Positions 1-13,672 of a stretch of 64,000 nt of DNA are shown here, piece by piece (positions within the stretch are counted from its first letter, which is position 1; every line of letters starts with the position of its first letter). The notes under the pieces were generated by a model. The model saw nothing but the letters and a program-made list of their open reading frames with translations. It did not search any database and was not told the origin of the DNA. A program made the position numbers and the translations under genes. This stretch comes from Henricia sp. BOLD:AAB3569. Lineage: Eukaryota > Echinodermata > Asteroidea > Spinulosida > Echinasteridae. The stretch spans positions 1 to 64,000 of the forward strand of contig JBBELK010001591.1 in NCBI GenBank assembly GCA_037783545.1, given 5' to 3'.

Positions 1-11
1 ATTAGGTCAAA
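1..11 (+). repeat. Truncated monomer at left edge
   Basis: The first 11 bases match the last 11 of a monomer, so the array extends beyond the left end of the window. Confidence 0.9.
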
Positions 12-3000
12 GTGTGTCCCAAATGCCGGCAAATTTGGAAATCAAGAATTTTCCAACCAACTTCAAATTTTGCATGCTCCAAACTGTATATATTCCGCAC
101 TTGTCATGCAAAATTGACAGATTTTCGCTGGGGAAATGACGGAGAAATTTCAGAGTTTAGGAAAACGGAGCTCGGCTGCGTGGTTATTCCCCTAACCGTG
201 GCTGTTGGGACACCCTGCGCATGCGCTGGTGTACATTTGTACGGCCGTTGACTCACCCCAGATTGTGACGGGAATTAGGTCAAAGTGTGTCCCAAATGCC
301 GGCAAATTTGGAAATCAAGGAATTTTCCAACCAACTTCAAATTTTGCATGCTCCAAACTGTATATATTCCGCACTTGTCATGCAAAATTGACAGATTTTT
401 CGCTGGAAAATGACGGAGAAATTTCAGAGTTTAGGGAAAACGGAGCTCGGCTGCGTGGTTATTCCCCTGACCGTGGCTGTTGGGACACCCTGCGCCGCGC
501 TGGTGTACATTTGTACGGCCGTTGACTCACCCCAGATTGTGACGGGAATTAGGTCAAAGTGTGTCCCAAATGCCGGCAAATTTGGAAATCAAGGAATTTT
601 CCAACCAACTTCAAATTTTGCATGCTCCAAACTGTATATATTCCGCACTTGTCATGCAAAATTGACAGATTTTCGCTGGGAAATGACGGAGAAATTTCAG
701 AGTTTAGGGAAAACGGAGCTCGGCTGCGTGGTTATTCCCCTAACCGTGGCTGTTGGGACACCCTGCGCATGCGCTGGTGTACATTTGTACGGCCGTTGAC
801 TCACCCCAGATTGTGACGGGAATTAGGTCAAAGTGTGTCCCAAATGCCGGCAAATTTGGAAATCAAGGAATTTTCCAACCAACTTCAAAATTTGCATGCT
901 CCAAACTGTATATATTCCGCACTTGTCATGCAAAATTGACAGATTTTCGCTGGGAAATGACGGAGAAATTTCAGAGTTTAGGGAAAACGGAGCTCGGCTG
1001 CGTGGTTATTCCCCTAACCGTGGCTGTTGGGACACCCTGCGCATGCGCTGGTGTACATTTGTACGGCCGTTGACTCACCCCAGATTGTGACGGGAATTAG
1101 GTCAAAGTGTGTCCCAAATGCCGGAAAATTTGGAAATCAAGGAATTTTCCAACCAACTTCAAAATTTGCATGCTCCAAACTGTATATATCCGCACTTGTC
1201 ATGCAAAATTGACAGATTTTCGCTGGGAAATGACGGAGAAATTTCAGAGTTTAGGGAAAACGGAGCTCGGCTGCGTGGTTATTCCCCTAACCGTGGCTGT
1301 TGGGACACCCTGCGCATGCGCTGGTGTACATTTGTACGGCCGTTGACTCACCCCAGATTGTGACGGGAATTAGGTCAAAGTGTGTCCCAAATGCCGGCAA
1401 ATTTGGAAATCAAGGAATTTTCCAACCAACTTCAAATTGTGCATGCCCCAAACTGTATATATTCCGCACTTGTCATGCAAAATTGACAGATTTTCGCTGG
1501 GAAATGACGGAGAAATTTCAGAGTTTAGGGAAAACGGAGCTCGGCTGCGTGGTTATTCCCCTGACCGTGGCTGTTGGGACACCCTGCGCCGCGCTGGTGT
1601 ACATTTGTACGGCCGTTGACTCACCCCAGATTGTGACGGGAATTAGGTCAAAGTGTGTCCCAAATGCCGGCAAATTTGGAAATCAAGGAATTTTCCAACC
1701 AACTTCAAATTTTGCATGCTCCAAACTGTATATATTCCGCACTTGTCATGCAAAATTGACAGATTTTCGCTGGGAAATGACGGAGAAATTTCAGAGTTTA
1801 GGGAAAACGGAGCTCGGCTGCGTGGTTATTCCCCTAACCGTGGCTGTTGGAACACCCTGCGCCGCGCTGGTGTACGTTTGTACGGCCGTTGACTCACCCC
1901 AGATTGTGACGGGAATTAGGTCAAAGTGTGTCCCAAATGCCGGCAAATTTGGAAATCAAGGAATTTTCCAACCAACTTCAAAATTTGCATGCTCCAAACT
2001 GTATATATTCCGCACTTGTCATGCAAAATTGACAGATTTTCGCTGGGAAATGACGGAGAAATCTCAGAGTTTAGGGAAAACGGAGCTGGGCTGCGTGGTT
2101 ATTCCCCTCACCGTGGCTGTTGGGACACCCTGCGCATGCGCTGGTGTACATTTGTACGGCCGTTGACTCACCCCAGATTGTGACGGGAATTAGGTCAAAG
2201 TGTGTCCCAAATGCCGGCAAATTTGGAAATCAAGGAATTTTCCAACCAACTTCAAAATTTGCATGCTCCAAAATATATATTCCGCACTTGTCATGCAAAA
2301 TTGACAGATTTTCGCTGGGAAATGACGGAGAAATTTCAGAGTTTAGGGAAAACGGAGCTCGGCTGCGTGGTTATTCCCCTGACCGTGGCTGTTGGGACCA
2401 CCCTGCGCCGCGCTGGTGTACATTTGTACGGCCGTTGACTCACCCCAGATTGTGACGGGAATTAGGTCAAAGTGTGTCCCAAATGCCGGCAAATTTGGAA
2501 ATCAAGGAATTTTCCAACCAACTTCAAATTTTGCATGCTCCAAACTGTATATATTCCGCACTTGTCATGCAAAATTGACAGATTTTCGCTGGGAAATGAC
2601 GGAGAAATTCAGAGTTTAGGGAAAACGGAGCTCGGCTGCGTGGTTATTCCCCTAACCGTGGCTGTTGGGACACCCTGCGCCGCGCTGGTGTACATTTCTA
2701 CGGCCGTTGACTCACCCCAGATTGTGACGGGAATTAGGTCAAAGTGTGTCCCAAATGCCGGCAAAATTTGGAAATCAAGGAATTTTCCAACCAACTTCAA
2801 ATTGTGCATGCTCCAAACTGTATATATTCCGCACTTGTCATGCAAAATTGACAGATTTTCGCTGGGAATTGACGGAGAAATTTCAGAGTTTAGGGAAAAC
2901 GGAGCTCGGCTGCGTGGTTATTCCCCTAACCGTGGCTGTTGGGACACCCTGCGCATGCGCTGGTGTACATTTGTACGGCCGTTGACTCACCCCAGATTGT

Positions 3001-4384
3001 GACGGGAATTAGGTCAAAGTGTGTCCCAAATGCCGGCAAATTTGGAAATCAAGGAATTTTCCAACCAACTTCAAAATTTGCATGCTCCAAACTGTATATA
3101 TTCCGCACTTGTCATGCAAAATTGACAGATTTTCGCTGGGAAATGACGGAGAAATTTCAGAGTTTAGGGAAAACGGAGCTCGGCTGCGTGGTTATTCCCC
3201 TAACCGTGGCTGTTGGGACACCCTGCGCCGCGCTGGTGTACATTTCTACGGCCGTTGACTCACCCCAGATTGTGACGGGAATTAGGTCAAAGTGTGTCCC
3301 AAATGCCGGCAAATTTGGAAATCAAGGAATTTTCCAACCAACTTCAAATTTTGCATGCTCCAAACTGTATATATTCCGCACTTGTCATGCAAAATTGACA
3401 GATTTTCGCTGGGAAATGACGGAGAAATTTCAGAGTTTAGGGAAAACGGAGCTCGGCTGCGTGGTTATTCCCCTAACCGTGGCTGTTGGGACACCCTGCG
3501 CCGCGCTGGTGTACATTTGTACGGCCGTTGACTCACCCCAGATTGTGACGGGAATTAGGTCAAAGTGTGTCCCAAATGCCGGCAAATTTGGAAATCAAGG
3601 AATTTTCCAACCAACTTCAAATTTTGCATGCTCCAAACTGTATATATTCCGCACTTGTCATGCAAAATTGACAGATTTTCGCTGGGAAATGACGGAGAAA
3701 TCTCAGAGTTTAGGGAAAACGGAGCTCGGCTGCATGGTTATTCCCCTAACCGTGGCTGTTGGGACACCCTGCGCCGCGCTGGTGTACATTTGTACGGCCG
3801 TTGACTCACCCCAGATTGTGACGGGAATTAGGTCAAAGTGTGTCCCAAATGCCGGCAAATTTGGAAATCAAGGAATTTTCCAACCAATTTCAAATTTTGC
3901 ATGCTCCAAACTGTATATATTCCGCACTTGTCATGCAAAAATTGACAGATTTTCGCTGGGAAATGACGGAGAAATTTCAGAGTTTAGGGAAAACGGAGCT
4001 CGGCTGCGTGGTTATTCCCCTAACCGTGGCTGTTGGGACACCCTGCGCCGCGCTGGTGTACATTTCTACGGCCGTTGACTCACCCCAGATTGTGACGGGA
4101 ATTAGGTCAAAGTGTGTCCCAAATGCCGGCAAATTTGGAAATCAAGGAATTTTCCAACCAACTTCAAATTTTGCATGCTCCAAACTGTATATATTCCGCA
4201 CTTGTCATGCAAAATTGACAGATTTTCGCTGGGAAATGACGGAGAAATTTCAGAGTTTAGGGAAAACGGAGCTCGGCTGCGTGGTTATTCCCCTAACCGT
4301 GGCTGTTGGGACACCCTGCGCCGCGCTGGTGTACATTTGTACGGCCGTTGACTCACCCCAGATTGTGACGGGAATTAGGTCAAA

Positions 4385-4658
4385 GTGTGTCCCAAATGCC
4401 GGCAAATTTGGAAATCAAGGAATTTTCCAACCAACTTCAAATTTTGCATGCTCCAAACTGTATATATTCCGCACTTGTCATGCAAAATTGACAGATTTTC
4501 GCTGGGAAATGACGGAGAAATTTCAGAGTTTAGGGAAAACGGAGCTCGGCTGCGTGGTTATTCCCCTAACCGTGGCTGTTGGGACACCCTGCGCATGCGC
4601 TGGTGTACATTTGTACGGCCGTTGACTCACCCCAGATTGTGACGGGAATTAGGTCAAA
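4385..4658 (+). repeat. Reference monomer, 274-bp class
   Basis: Identical in layout to the 273-bp class except that the junction reads TGCGCATGCGCTGG. About 64 monomers carry it, spread over most of the window but absent between the units at 21594 and 26232. Length is 1 modulo 3, so each such copy shifts the frame and ends the long open frame. In the first 20 kb a 274-type junction is usually followed by a monomer whose left dyad arm reads CAAAATTTG. Confidence 0.95.
4591..4600. repeat. Perfect palindrome GCGCATGCGC (274 and 279 classes)
   Basis: The 274 and 279 junctions create a perfect 10-bp palindrome absent from the 273 class. It contains GCATGC, which also occurs once in the left dyad arm, so 274/279 monomers have two GCATGC sites and 273 monomers have one. 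Confidence 0.9.
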
Positions 4659-7600
4659 GTGTGTCCCAAATGCCGGCAAATTTGGAAATCAAGGAATTTT
4701 CCAACCAACTTCAAAATTTGCATGCTCCAAACTGTATATATTCCTCACTTGTCATGCAAAATTGACAGATTTTCGCTGGGAAATGACGGAGAAATTTCAG
4801 AGTTTAGGGAAAACGGAGCTCGGCTGCGTGGTTATTCCCCTGACCGTGGCTGTTGGGACACCCTGCGCATGCGCTGGTGTACATTTGTACGGCCGTTGAC
4901 TCACCCCAGATTGTGACGGGAATTAGGTCAAAGTGTGTCCCAAATGCCGGCAAATTTGGAAATCAAGGAATTTTCCAACCAACTTCAAAATTTGCATGCT
5001 CCAAACTGTATATATTCCGCACTTGTCATGCAAAATTGACAGATTTTCGCTGGGAAATGACGGAGAAATTTCAGAGTTTAGGGAAAACGGAGCTCGGCTG
5101 CGTGGTTATTCCCCTAACCGTGGCTGTTGGGACACCCTGCGCATGCGCCGCGCTGGTGTACATTTGTACGGCCGTTGACTCACCCCAGATTGTGACGGGA
5201 ATTAGGTCAAAGTGTGTCCCAAATGCCGGCAAATTTGGAAATCAAGGAATTTTCCAACCAACTTCAAAATTTTGCATGCTCCAAACTGTATATATTCCGC
5301 ACTTGTCATGCAAAATTGACAGATTTTCGCTGGGAAATGACGGAGAAATTTCAGAGTTTAGGGAAAACGGAGCTCGGCTGCGTGGTTATTCCCCTAACCG
5401 TGGCTGTTGGGACACCCTGCGCCGCGCTGGTGTACATTTGTACGGCCGTTGACTCACCCCAGATTGTGACGGGAATTAGGTCAAAGTGTGTCCCAAATGC
5501 CGGCAAATTTGGAAATCAAGGAATTTTCCAACCAACTTCAAATTTTGCATGCTCCAAACTGTATATATTCCGCACTTGTCATGCAAAATTGACAGATTTT
5601 CGCTGGGAAATGACGGAGAAATCTCAGAGTTTAGGGAAAACGGAGCTCGGCTGCGTGGTTATTCCCCTAACCGTGGCTGTTGGGACACCCTGCGCCGCGC
5701 TGGTGTACATTTGTACGGCCGTTGACTCACCCCAGATTGTGACGGGAATTAGGTCAAAGTGTGTCCCAAATGCCGGCAAATTTGGAAATCAAGGAATTTT
5801 CCAACCAATTTCAAATTTTGCATGCTCCAAACTGTATATATTCCGCACTTGTCATGCAAAATTGACAGATTTTCGCTGGGAAATGACGGAGAAATTTCAG
5901 AGTTTAGGAAAACGGAGCTCGGCTGCGTGGTTATTCCCCTAACCGTGGCTGTTGGGACACCCTGCGCCGCGCTGGTGTACATTTCTACGGCCGTTGACTC
6001 ACCCCAGATTGTGACGGGAATTAGGTCAAAGTGTGTCCCAAATGCCGGCAAATTTGGAAATCAAGGAATTTTCCAACCAACTTCAAATTTTGCATGCTCC
6101 AAACTGTATATATTCCGCACTTGTCATGCAAAATTGACAGATTTTCGCTGGGAAATGACGGAGAAATTTCAGAGTTTAGGGAAAACGGAGCTCGGCTGCG
6201 TGGTTATTCCCCTAACCGTGGCTGTTGGGACACCCTGCGCCGCGCTGGTGTACATTTGTACGGCCGTTTGACTCACCCCAGATTGTGACGGGAATTAGGT
6301 CAAAGTGTGTCCCAAATGCCGGCAAATTTGGAAATCAAGGAATTTTCCAACCAACTTCAAATTTTGCATGCTCCAAACTGTATATATTCCGCACTTGTCA
6401 TGCAAAATTGCAGATTTTCGCTGGGAAATGACGGAGAAATTTCAGAGTTTAGGGAAAACGGAGCTCGGCTGCGTGGTTATTCCCCTAAACCGTGGCTGTT
6501 GGGACACCCTGCGCATGCGCTGGTGTACATTTGTACGGCCGTTGACTCACCCCAGATTGTGACGGGAATTAGGTCAAAGTGTGTCCCAAATGCCGGCAAA
6601 TTTGGAAATCAAGGAATTTTCCAACCAACTTCAAATTTGCATGCTCCAAACTGTATATATTCCTCACTTGTCATGCAAAATTGACAGATTTTCGCTGGGA
6701 AATGACGGAGAAATTTCAGAGTTTAGGGAAAACGGAGCTCGGCTGCGTGGTTATTCCCCTAACCGTGGCTGTTGGGACACCCTGCGCCGCGCTGGTGTAC
6801 ATTTGTACGGCCGTTGACTCACCCCAGATTGTGACGGGAATTAGGTCAAAGTGTGTCCCAAATGCCGGCAAATTTGGAAATCAAGGAATTTTCCAACCAA
6901 CTTCAAATTTTGCATGCTCCAAACTGTATATATTCCGCACTTGTCATGCAAAATTGACAGATTTTCGCTGGGAAATGACGGAGAAATTTCAGAGTTTAGG
7001 GAAAACGGAGCTCGGCTGCGTGGTTATTCCCCTAACCGTGGCTGTTTGGACACCCTGCGCATGCGCTGGTGTACATTTGTACGGCCGTTGACTCACCCCA
7101 GATTGTGACGGGAATTAGGTCAAAGTGTGTCCCAAATGCCGGCAAATTTGGAAATCAAGGAATTTTCCAACCAACTTCAAATTTGCATGCTCCAAACTGT
7201 ATATATTCCGCACTTGTCATGCAAAATTGACAGATTTTCGCTGGAAATGACGGAGAAATTTCAGAGTTTAGGGAGAACGGAGCTCGGCTGCGTGGTTATT
7301 CCCCTAACCGTGGCTGTTGGGACACCCTGCGCATGCGCTGGTGTACATTTGTACGGCCGTTGACTCACCCCAGATTGTGACGGGAATTAGGTCAAAGTGT
7401 GTCCCAAATGCCGGCAAATTTGGAAATCAAGGAATTTTCCAACCAACTTCAAAATTTGCATGCTCCAAACTGTATATATTCCGCACTTGTCATGCAAAAT
7501 TGACAGATTTTCGCTGGGAAATGACGGAGAAATTTCAGAGTTTAGGGAAAACGGAGCTCGGCTGCGTGGTTATTCCCCTAACCGTGGCTGTTGGGACACC

Positions 7601-10127
7601 CTGCGCATGCGCTGGTGTACATTTGTACGGCCGTTGACTCACCCCAGATTGTGACGGGAATTAGGTCAAAGTGTGTCCCAAATGCCGGCAAATTTGGAAA
7701 TCAAGGAATTTTCCAACCAACTTCAAATTTTGCATGCCCCAAACTGTATATATTCCGCACTTGTCATGCAAAATTGACAGATTTTCGCTGGGAAATGACG
7801 GAGAAATTTCAGAGTTTAGGGAAAACGGAGCTCGGCTGCGTGGTTATTCCCCTGACCGTGGCTGTTGGGACACCCTGCGCCGCGCTGGTGTACATTTGTA
7901 CGGCCGTTGACTCACCCCAGATTGTGACGGGAATTAGGTCAAAGTGTGTCCCAAATGCCGGCAAATTTGGAAATCAAGGAATTTTCCAACCAACTTCAAA
8001 TTTTGCATGCTCCAAACTGTATATATTCCGCACTTTGTCATGCAAAATTGACAGATTTTCGCTGGGAAATGACGGAGAAATTTCAGAGTTTAGGGAAAAC
8101 GGAGCTCGGCTGCGTGGTTATTCCCCTAACCGTGGCTGTTGGGACACCCCTGCGCATGCGCTGGTGTACATGTGTACGGCCGTTGACTCACCCCAGATTG
8201 TGACGGGAATTAGGTCAAAGTGTGTCCCAAATGCCGGCAAATTTGGAAATCAAGGAATTTTCCAACCAACTTCAAATTTTGCATGCTCCAAACTGTATAT
8301 ATTCCGCACTTGTCATGCAAAATTGACAGATTTTCGCTGGGAAATGACGGAGAAATTTCAGAGTTTAGGGAAAACGGAGCTCGGCTGCGTGGTTATTCCC
8401 CTGACCGTGGCTGTTGGGACACCCTGCGCCGCGCTGGTGTACATTTGTACGGCCGTTGACTCACCCCAGATTGTGACGGGAATTAGGTCAAAGTGTGTCC
8501 CAAATGCCGGCAAATTTGGAAATCAAGGAATTTTCCAACCAACTTCAAATTTTGCATGCTCCAAACTGTATATATTCCGCACTTGTTATGCAAAATTGAC
8601 AGATTTTCGCTGGGGAAATGACGGAGAAATCTCAGAGTTTAGGGAAAACGGAGCTCGGCTGCGTGGTTATTCCCCTAACCGTGGCTGTTGGGACACCCTG
8701 CGCCGCGCTGGTGTACATTTGTACGGCCGTTGACTCACCCCAGATTGTGACGGGAATTAGGTCAAAGTGTGTCCCAAATGCCGGCAAATTTGGAAATCAA
8801 GGAATTTTCCAACCAATTTCAAATTTTGCATGCTCCAAACTGTATATATTCCGCACTTGTCATGCAAAATTGACAGATTTTCGCTGGGAAATGACGGAGA
8901 AATTTCAGAGTTTAGGGAAAACGGAGCTCGGCTGCGTGGTTATTCCCCTAACCGTGGCTGTTGGGACACCCTGCGCCGCGCTGGTGTACATTTCTACGGC
9001 CGTTGACTCACCCCAGATTGTGACGAGAATTAGGTCAAAGTGTGTCCCAAATGCCGGCAAATTTGGAAATCAAGGAATTTTCCAACCAACTTCAAATTTT
9101 GCATGCTCCAAACTGTATATATTCCGCACTTGTCATGCAAAATTGACAGATTTTCGCTGGGAAATGACGGAGAAATTTCAGAGTTTAGGGAAAACGGAGC
9201 TCGGCTGCGTGGTTATTCCCCTAACCGTGGCTGTTGGGACACCCTGCGCCGCGCTGGTGTACATTTGTACGGCCGTTGACTCACCCCAGATTGTGACGGG
9301 AATTAGGTCAAAGTGTGTCCCAAATGCCGGCAAATTTGGAAATCAAGGAATTTTCCAACCAACTTCAAATTTTGCATGCTCCAAACTGTATATATTCCGC
9401 ACTTGTCATGCAAAATTGACAGATTTTCGCTGGGAAATGACGGAGAAATTTCAGAGTTTAGGGAAAACGGAGCTCGGCTGCGTGGTTATTCCCCTAACCG
9501 TGGCTGTTGGGACACCCTGCGCCGCGCTGGTGTACATTTGTACGGCCGTTGACTCACCCAGATTGTGACGGGAATTAGGTCAAAGTGTGTCCCAAATGCC
9601 GGCAAATTTGGAAATCAAGGAATTTTCCAACCAACTTCAAATTTGCATGCTCCAAACTGTATATATTCCGCACTTGTCATGCAAAATTGACAGATTTTCG
9701 CTGGGAAATGACGGAGAAATTTCAGAGTTTAGGGAAAACGGAGCTCGGCTGCGTGGTTATTCCCTAAACCGTGGCTGTTGGGACACCCTGCGCATGCGCT
9801 GGTGTACATTTGTACGGCCGTTGACTCACCCCAGATTGTGACGGAATTAGGTCAAAGTGTGTCCCAAATGCCGGCAAATTTGGAAATCAAGGAATTTTCC
9901 AACCAACTTCAAATTTTGCATGCTCCAAACTGTATATATTCCGCACTTGTCATGCAAAATTGACAGATTTTCGCTGGGAAATGACGGAGAAATTTCAGAG
10001 TTTAGGGAAAACGGAGCTCGGCTGCGTGGTTATTCCCTAACCGTGGCTGTTGGGACACCCTGCGCCGCGCTGGTGTACATTTGTACGGCCGTTGACTCAC
10101 CCCAGATTGTGACGGAATTAGGTCAAA

Positions 10128-11492
10128 GTGTGTCCCAAATGCCGGCAAATTTGGAAATCAAGGAATTTTCCAACCAACTTCAAATTTTGCATGCTCCAAA
10201 CTGTATATATTCCGCACTTGTCATGCAAAATTGACAGATTTTCGCTGGGAAATGACGGAGAAATCTCAGAGTTTAGGGAAAACGGAGCTCGGCTGCGTGG
10301 TTATTCCCCTAACCGTGGCTGTTGGGACACCCTGCGCCGCGCTGGTGTACATTTGTACGGCCGTTGACTCACCCAGATTGTGACGGGAATTAGGTCAAAG
10401 TGTGTCCCAAATGCCGGCAAATTTGGAAATCAAGGAATTTTCCAACCAATTTCAAATTTTGCATGCTCCAAACTGTATATATTCCGCACTTGTCATGCAA
10501 AATTGACAGATTTTCGCTGGGAAATGACGGAGAAATTTCAGAGTTTAGGGAAAACGGAGCTCGGCTGCGTGGTTATTCCCCTAACCGTGGCTGTTGGGAC
10601 ACCCTGCGCCGCGCTGGTGTACATTTCTACGGCCGTTGACTCACCCCAGATTGTGACGGGAATTAGGTCAAAGTGTGTCCCAAATGCCGGCAAATTTGGA
10701 AATCAAGGAATTTTCCAACCAACTTCAAAATTTTGCATGCTCCAAACTGTATATATTCCGCACTTGTCATGCAAAATTGACAGATTTTCGCTGGGAAATG
10801 ACGGAGAAATTTCAGAGTTTAGGGAAAACGGAGCTCGGCTGCGTGGTTATTCCCCTAACCGTGGCTGTTGGGACACCCTGCGCCGCGCTGGTGTACATTT
10901 GTACGGCCGTTGACTCACCCCAGATTGTGACGGGAATTAGGTCAAAGTGTGTCCCAAATGCCGGCAAATTTGGAAATCAAGGAATTTTCCAACCAACTTC
11001 AAATTTTGCATGCTCCAAACTGTATATATTCCGCACTTGTCATGCAAAATTGACAGATTTTCGCTGGGAAATGACGGAGAAATTTCAGAGTTTAGGGAAA
11101 ACGGAGCTCGGCTGCGTGGTTATTCCCCTAACCGTGGCTGTTGGGACACCCTGCGCATGCGCTGGTGTACATTTGTACGGCCGTTGACTCACCCCAGATT
11201 GTGACGGAAATTAGGTCAAAGTGTGTCCCAAATGCCGGCAAATTTGGAAATCAAGGAATTTTCCAACCAACTTCAAAATTTGCATGCTTCAAACTGTATA
11301 TATTCCGCACTTGTCATGCAAAATTGACAGATTTTCGCTGGAAATGACGGAGAAATTTCAGAGTTTAGGGAAAACGGAGCTCGGCTGCGTGGTTATTCCC
11401 CTAACCGTGGCTGTTGGGACACCCTGCGCCGCGCTGGTGTACATTTCTACGGCCGTTGACTCACCCCAGATTGTGACGGGAATTAGGTCAAA
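10128..11492 (+). repeat. Five-monomer module, second full copy
   Basis: Same order of variant monomers as at 3565 and 18317: AAATCTCAG, CCAATTTC/TTTCTAC, 273, 274, CAAAATTTG. The third unit here has CAAAATTTTG (one A extra), shared with the unit at 5212, and the last unit has CGCTGGAAATG and TTTCTAC. Confidence 0.75.
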
Positions 11493-12308
11493 GTGTGTCC
11501 CAAATGCCGGCAAATTTGGAAATCAAGGAATTTTCCAACCAACTTCAAATTTGCATGCTCCAAACTGTATATATTCCGCACTTGTCATGCAAAATTGACA
11601 GATTTTCGCTGGGAAATGACGGAGAAATTTCAGAGTTTAGGGAAAACGGAGCTCGGCTGCGTGGTTATTCCCCTAACCGTGGCTGTTGGGACACCCTGCG
11701 CCGCGCTGGTGTACATTTGTACGGCCGTTGACTCACCCCAGATTGTGACGGGAATTAGGTCAAAGTGTGTCCCAAATGCCGGCAAATTTGGAAATCAAGG
11801 AATTTCCAACCAACTTCAAATTTTGCATGCTCCAAACTGTATATATTCCGCACTTGTCATCAAAATTGACAGATTTTCGCTGGGAAATGACGGAGAAATT
11901 TCAGAGTTTAGGGAAAACGGAGCTCGGCTGCGTGGTTATTCCCCTAACCGTGGCTGTTGGGACACCCTGCGCCGCGCTGGTGTACATTTGTACGGCCGTT
12001 GACTCACCCCAGATTGTGACGGGAATTAGGTCAAAGTGTGTCCCAAATGCCGGCAAATTTGGAAATCAAGGAATTTTCCAACCAACTTCAAATTTTGCAT
12101 GCTTTAAACTGTATATATTCCGCACTTGTCATGCAAAATTGACAGATTTTCGCTGGGAAATGACGGAGAAATTTCAGAGTTTAGGGAAAACGGAGCTCGG
12201 CTGCGTGGTTATTCCCCTAACCGTGGCTGTTGGGACACCCTGCGCCGCGCTGGTGTACATTTGTACGGCCGTTGACTCACCCCAGATTGTGACGGGAATT
12301 AGGTCAAA

Positions 12309-13672
12309 GTGTGTCCCAAATGCCGGCAAATTTGGAAATCAAGGAATTTTCCAACCAACTTCAAAATTTGCATGCTCCAAACTGTATATATTCCGCACTT
12401 GTCATGCAAAATTGACAGATTTTCGCTGGGAAATGACGGAGAAATTTCAGAGTTTAGGGAAAACGGAGCTCGGCTGCGTGGTTATTCCCCTAACCGTGGC
12501 TGTTGGACACCCTGCGCCGCGCTGGTGTACATTTGTACGGCCGTTGACTCACCCCAGATTGTGACGGGAATTAGGTCAAAGTGTGTCCCAAATGCCGGCA
12601 AATTTGGAAATCAAGGAATTTTCCAACCAACTTCAAATTTTGCGTGCTCCAAACTGTATATATTCCGCACTTGTCATGCAAAATTGACAGATTTTCGCTG
12701 GGAAATGACGGAGAAATTTCAGAGTTTAGGGAAAACGGAGCTCGGCTGCGTGGTTATTCCCTAACCGTGGCTGTTGGGACACCCTGCGCATGCGCTGGTG
12801 TACATTTGTACGGCCGTTGACTCACCCCAGATTGTGACGGGAATTAGGTCAAAGTGTGTCCCAAATGCCGGCAAATTTGGAAATCAAGGAATTTTCCAAC
12901 CAACTTCAAAATTTGCATGCTCCAAACTGTATATATTCCGCACTTGTCATGCAAAATTGACAGATTTTCGCTGGGAAATGACGGAGAAATTTCAGAGTTT
13001 AGGGAAAACGGAGCTCGGCTGCGTGGTTATTCCCCTAACCGTGGCTGTTGGGACACCCTGCGCCGCGCTGGTGTACATTTGTACGGCCGTTGACTCACCC
13101 CAGATTGTGACGGGAATTAGGTCAAAGTGTGTCCCAAATGCCGGCAAATTTGGAAATCAAGGAATTTTCCAACCAACTTCAAATTTTGCATGCTCCAAAC
13201 TGTATATATTCCGCACTTGTCATGCAAAATTGACAGATTTTCGCTGGGAAATGACGGAGAAATTTCAGAGTTTAGGGAAAACGGAGCTCGGCTGCGTGGT
13301 TATTCCCCTAACCGTGGCTGTTGGGACACCCTGCGCATGCGCTGGTGTACATTTGTACGGCCGTTGACTCACCCCAGATTGTGACGGGAATTAGGTCAAA
13401 GTGTGTCCCAAATGCCGGCAAATTTGGAAATCAAGGAATTTTCCAACCAACTTCAAAATTTGCATGCTCCAAACTGTATATATTCCGCACTTGTCATGCA
13501 AAATTGACAGATTTTCGCTGGGAAATGACGGAGAAATTTCAGAGTTTAGGGAAACGGAGCTCGGCTGCGTGGTTATTCCCCTAACCGTGGCTGTTGGGAC
13601 ACCCTGCGCATGCGCTGGTGTACATTTGTACGGCCGTTGACTCACCCAGATTGTGACGGGAATTAGGTCAAA
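12309..13672 (+). repeat. 1364-bp five-monomer higher-order repeat, copy 1
   Basis: Five monomers (12309, 12581, 12854, 13127, 13401) repeated immediately at 13673. Shared private marks are GTTGGACACC in unit 1 and TGCGTGCTCC in unit 2, plus the same order of 273/274 junctions and CAAAATTTG alleles. The differences I see from copy 2 are one-base homopolymer changes (ATTCCCTAAC in unit 2, ACTCACCCAG in unit 5). Confidence 0.9.

Larger units (their letters stand above)
3565..4932 (+). repeat. Five-monomer module, first of several dispersed copies
   Basis: Unit order: AAATCTCAG (3565), CCAATTTC with TTTCTAC (3838), plain 273 (4112), 274-type (4385), CAAAATTTG (4659). The same order occurs at 10128-11492 and 18317-19682. 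Partial forms occur at 5486-6578 and 8493-9856. In this copy CTGCATGG replaces CTGCGTGG in the first unit and a fifth A is inserted in the second. Confidence 0.75.

Noticed and set aside
12-251. The recurrent 79-85-codon ORF beginning at gtgtgtccc in most monomers
   Set aside because: The cysteines (MCPKCR) recall a zinc ribbon, but the frame simply runs from the GTG to the TGA in CGTTGAC, is broken by any indel, and lies in a tandem satellite.
885-897. Octamer-like ATTTGCAT in CAAAATTTG units
   Set aside because: It is created only by the arm variant in part of the array and matches by chance one strand of a dyad; no support for POU-factor binding.
5749-6051. Minus-strand ORFs of about 77-102 codons
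   Set aside because: They appear only where a local one-base change removes a reverse-strand stop, and the translation is the antisense of the same monomer.
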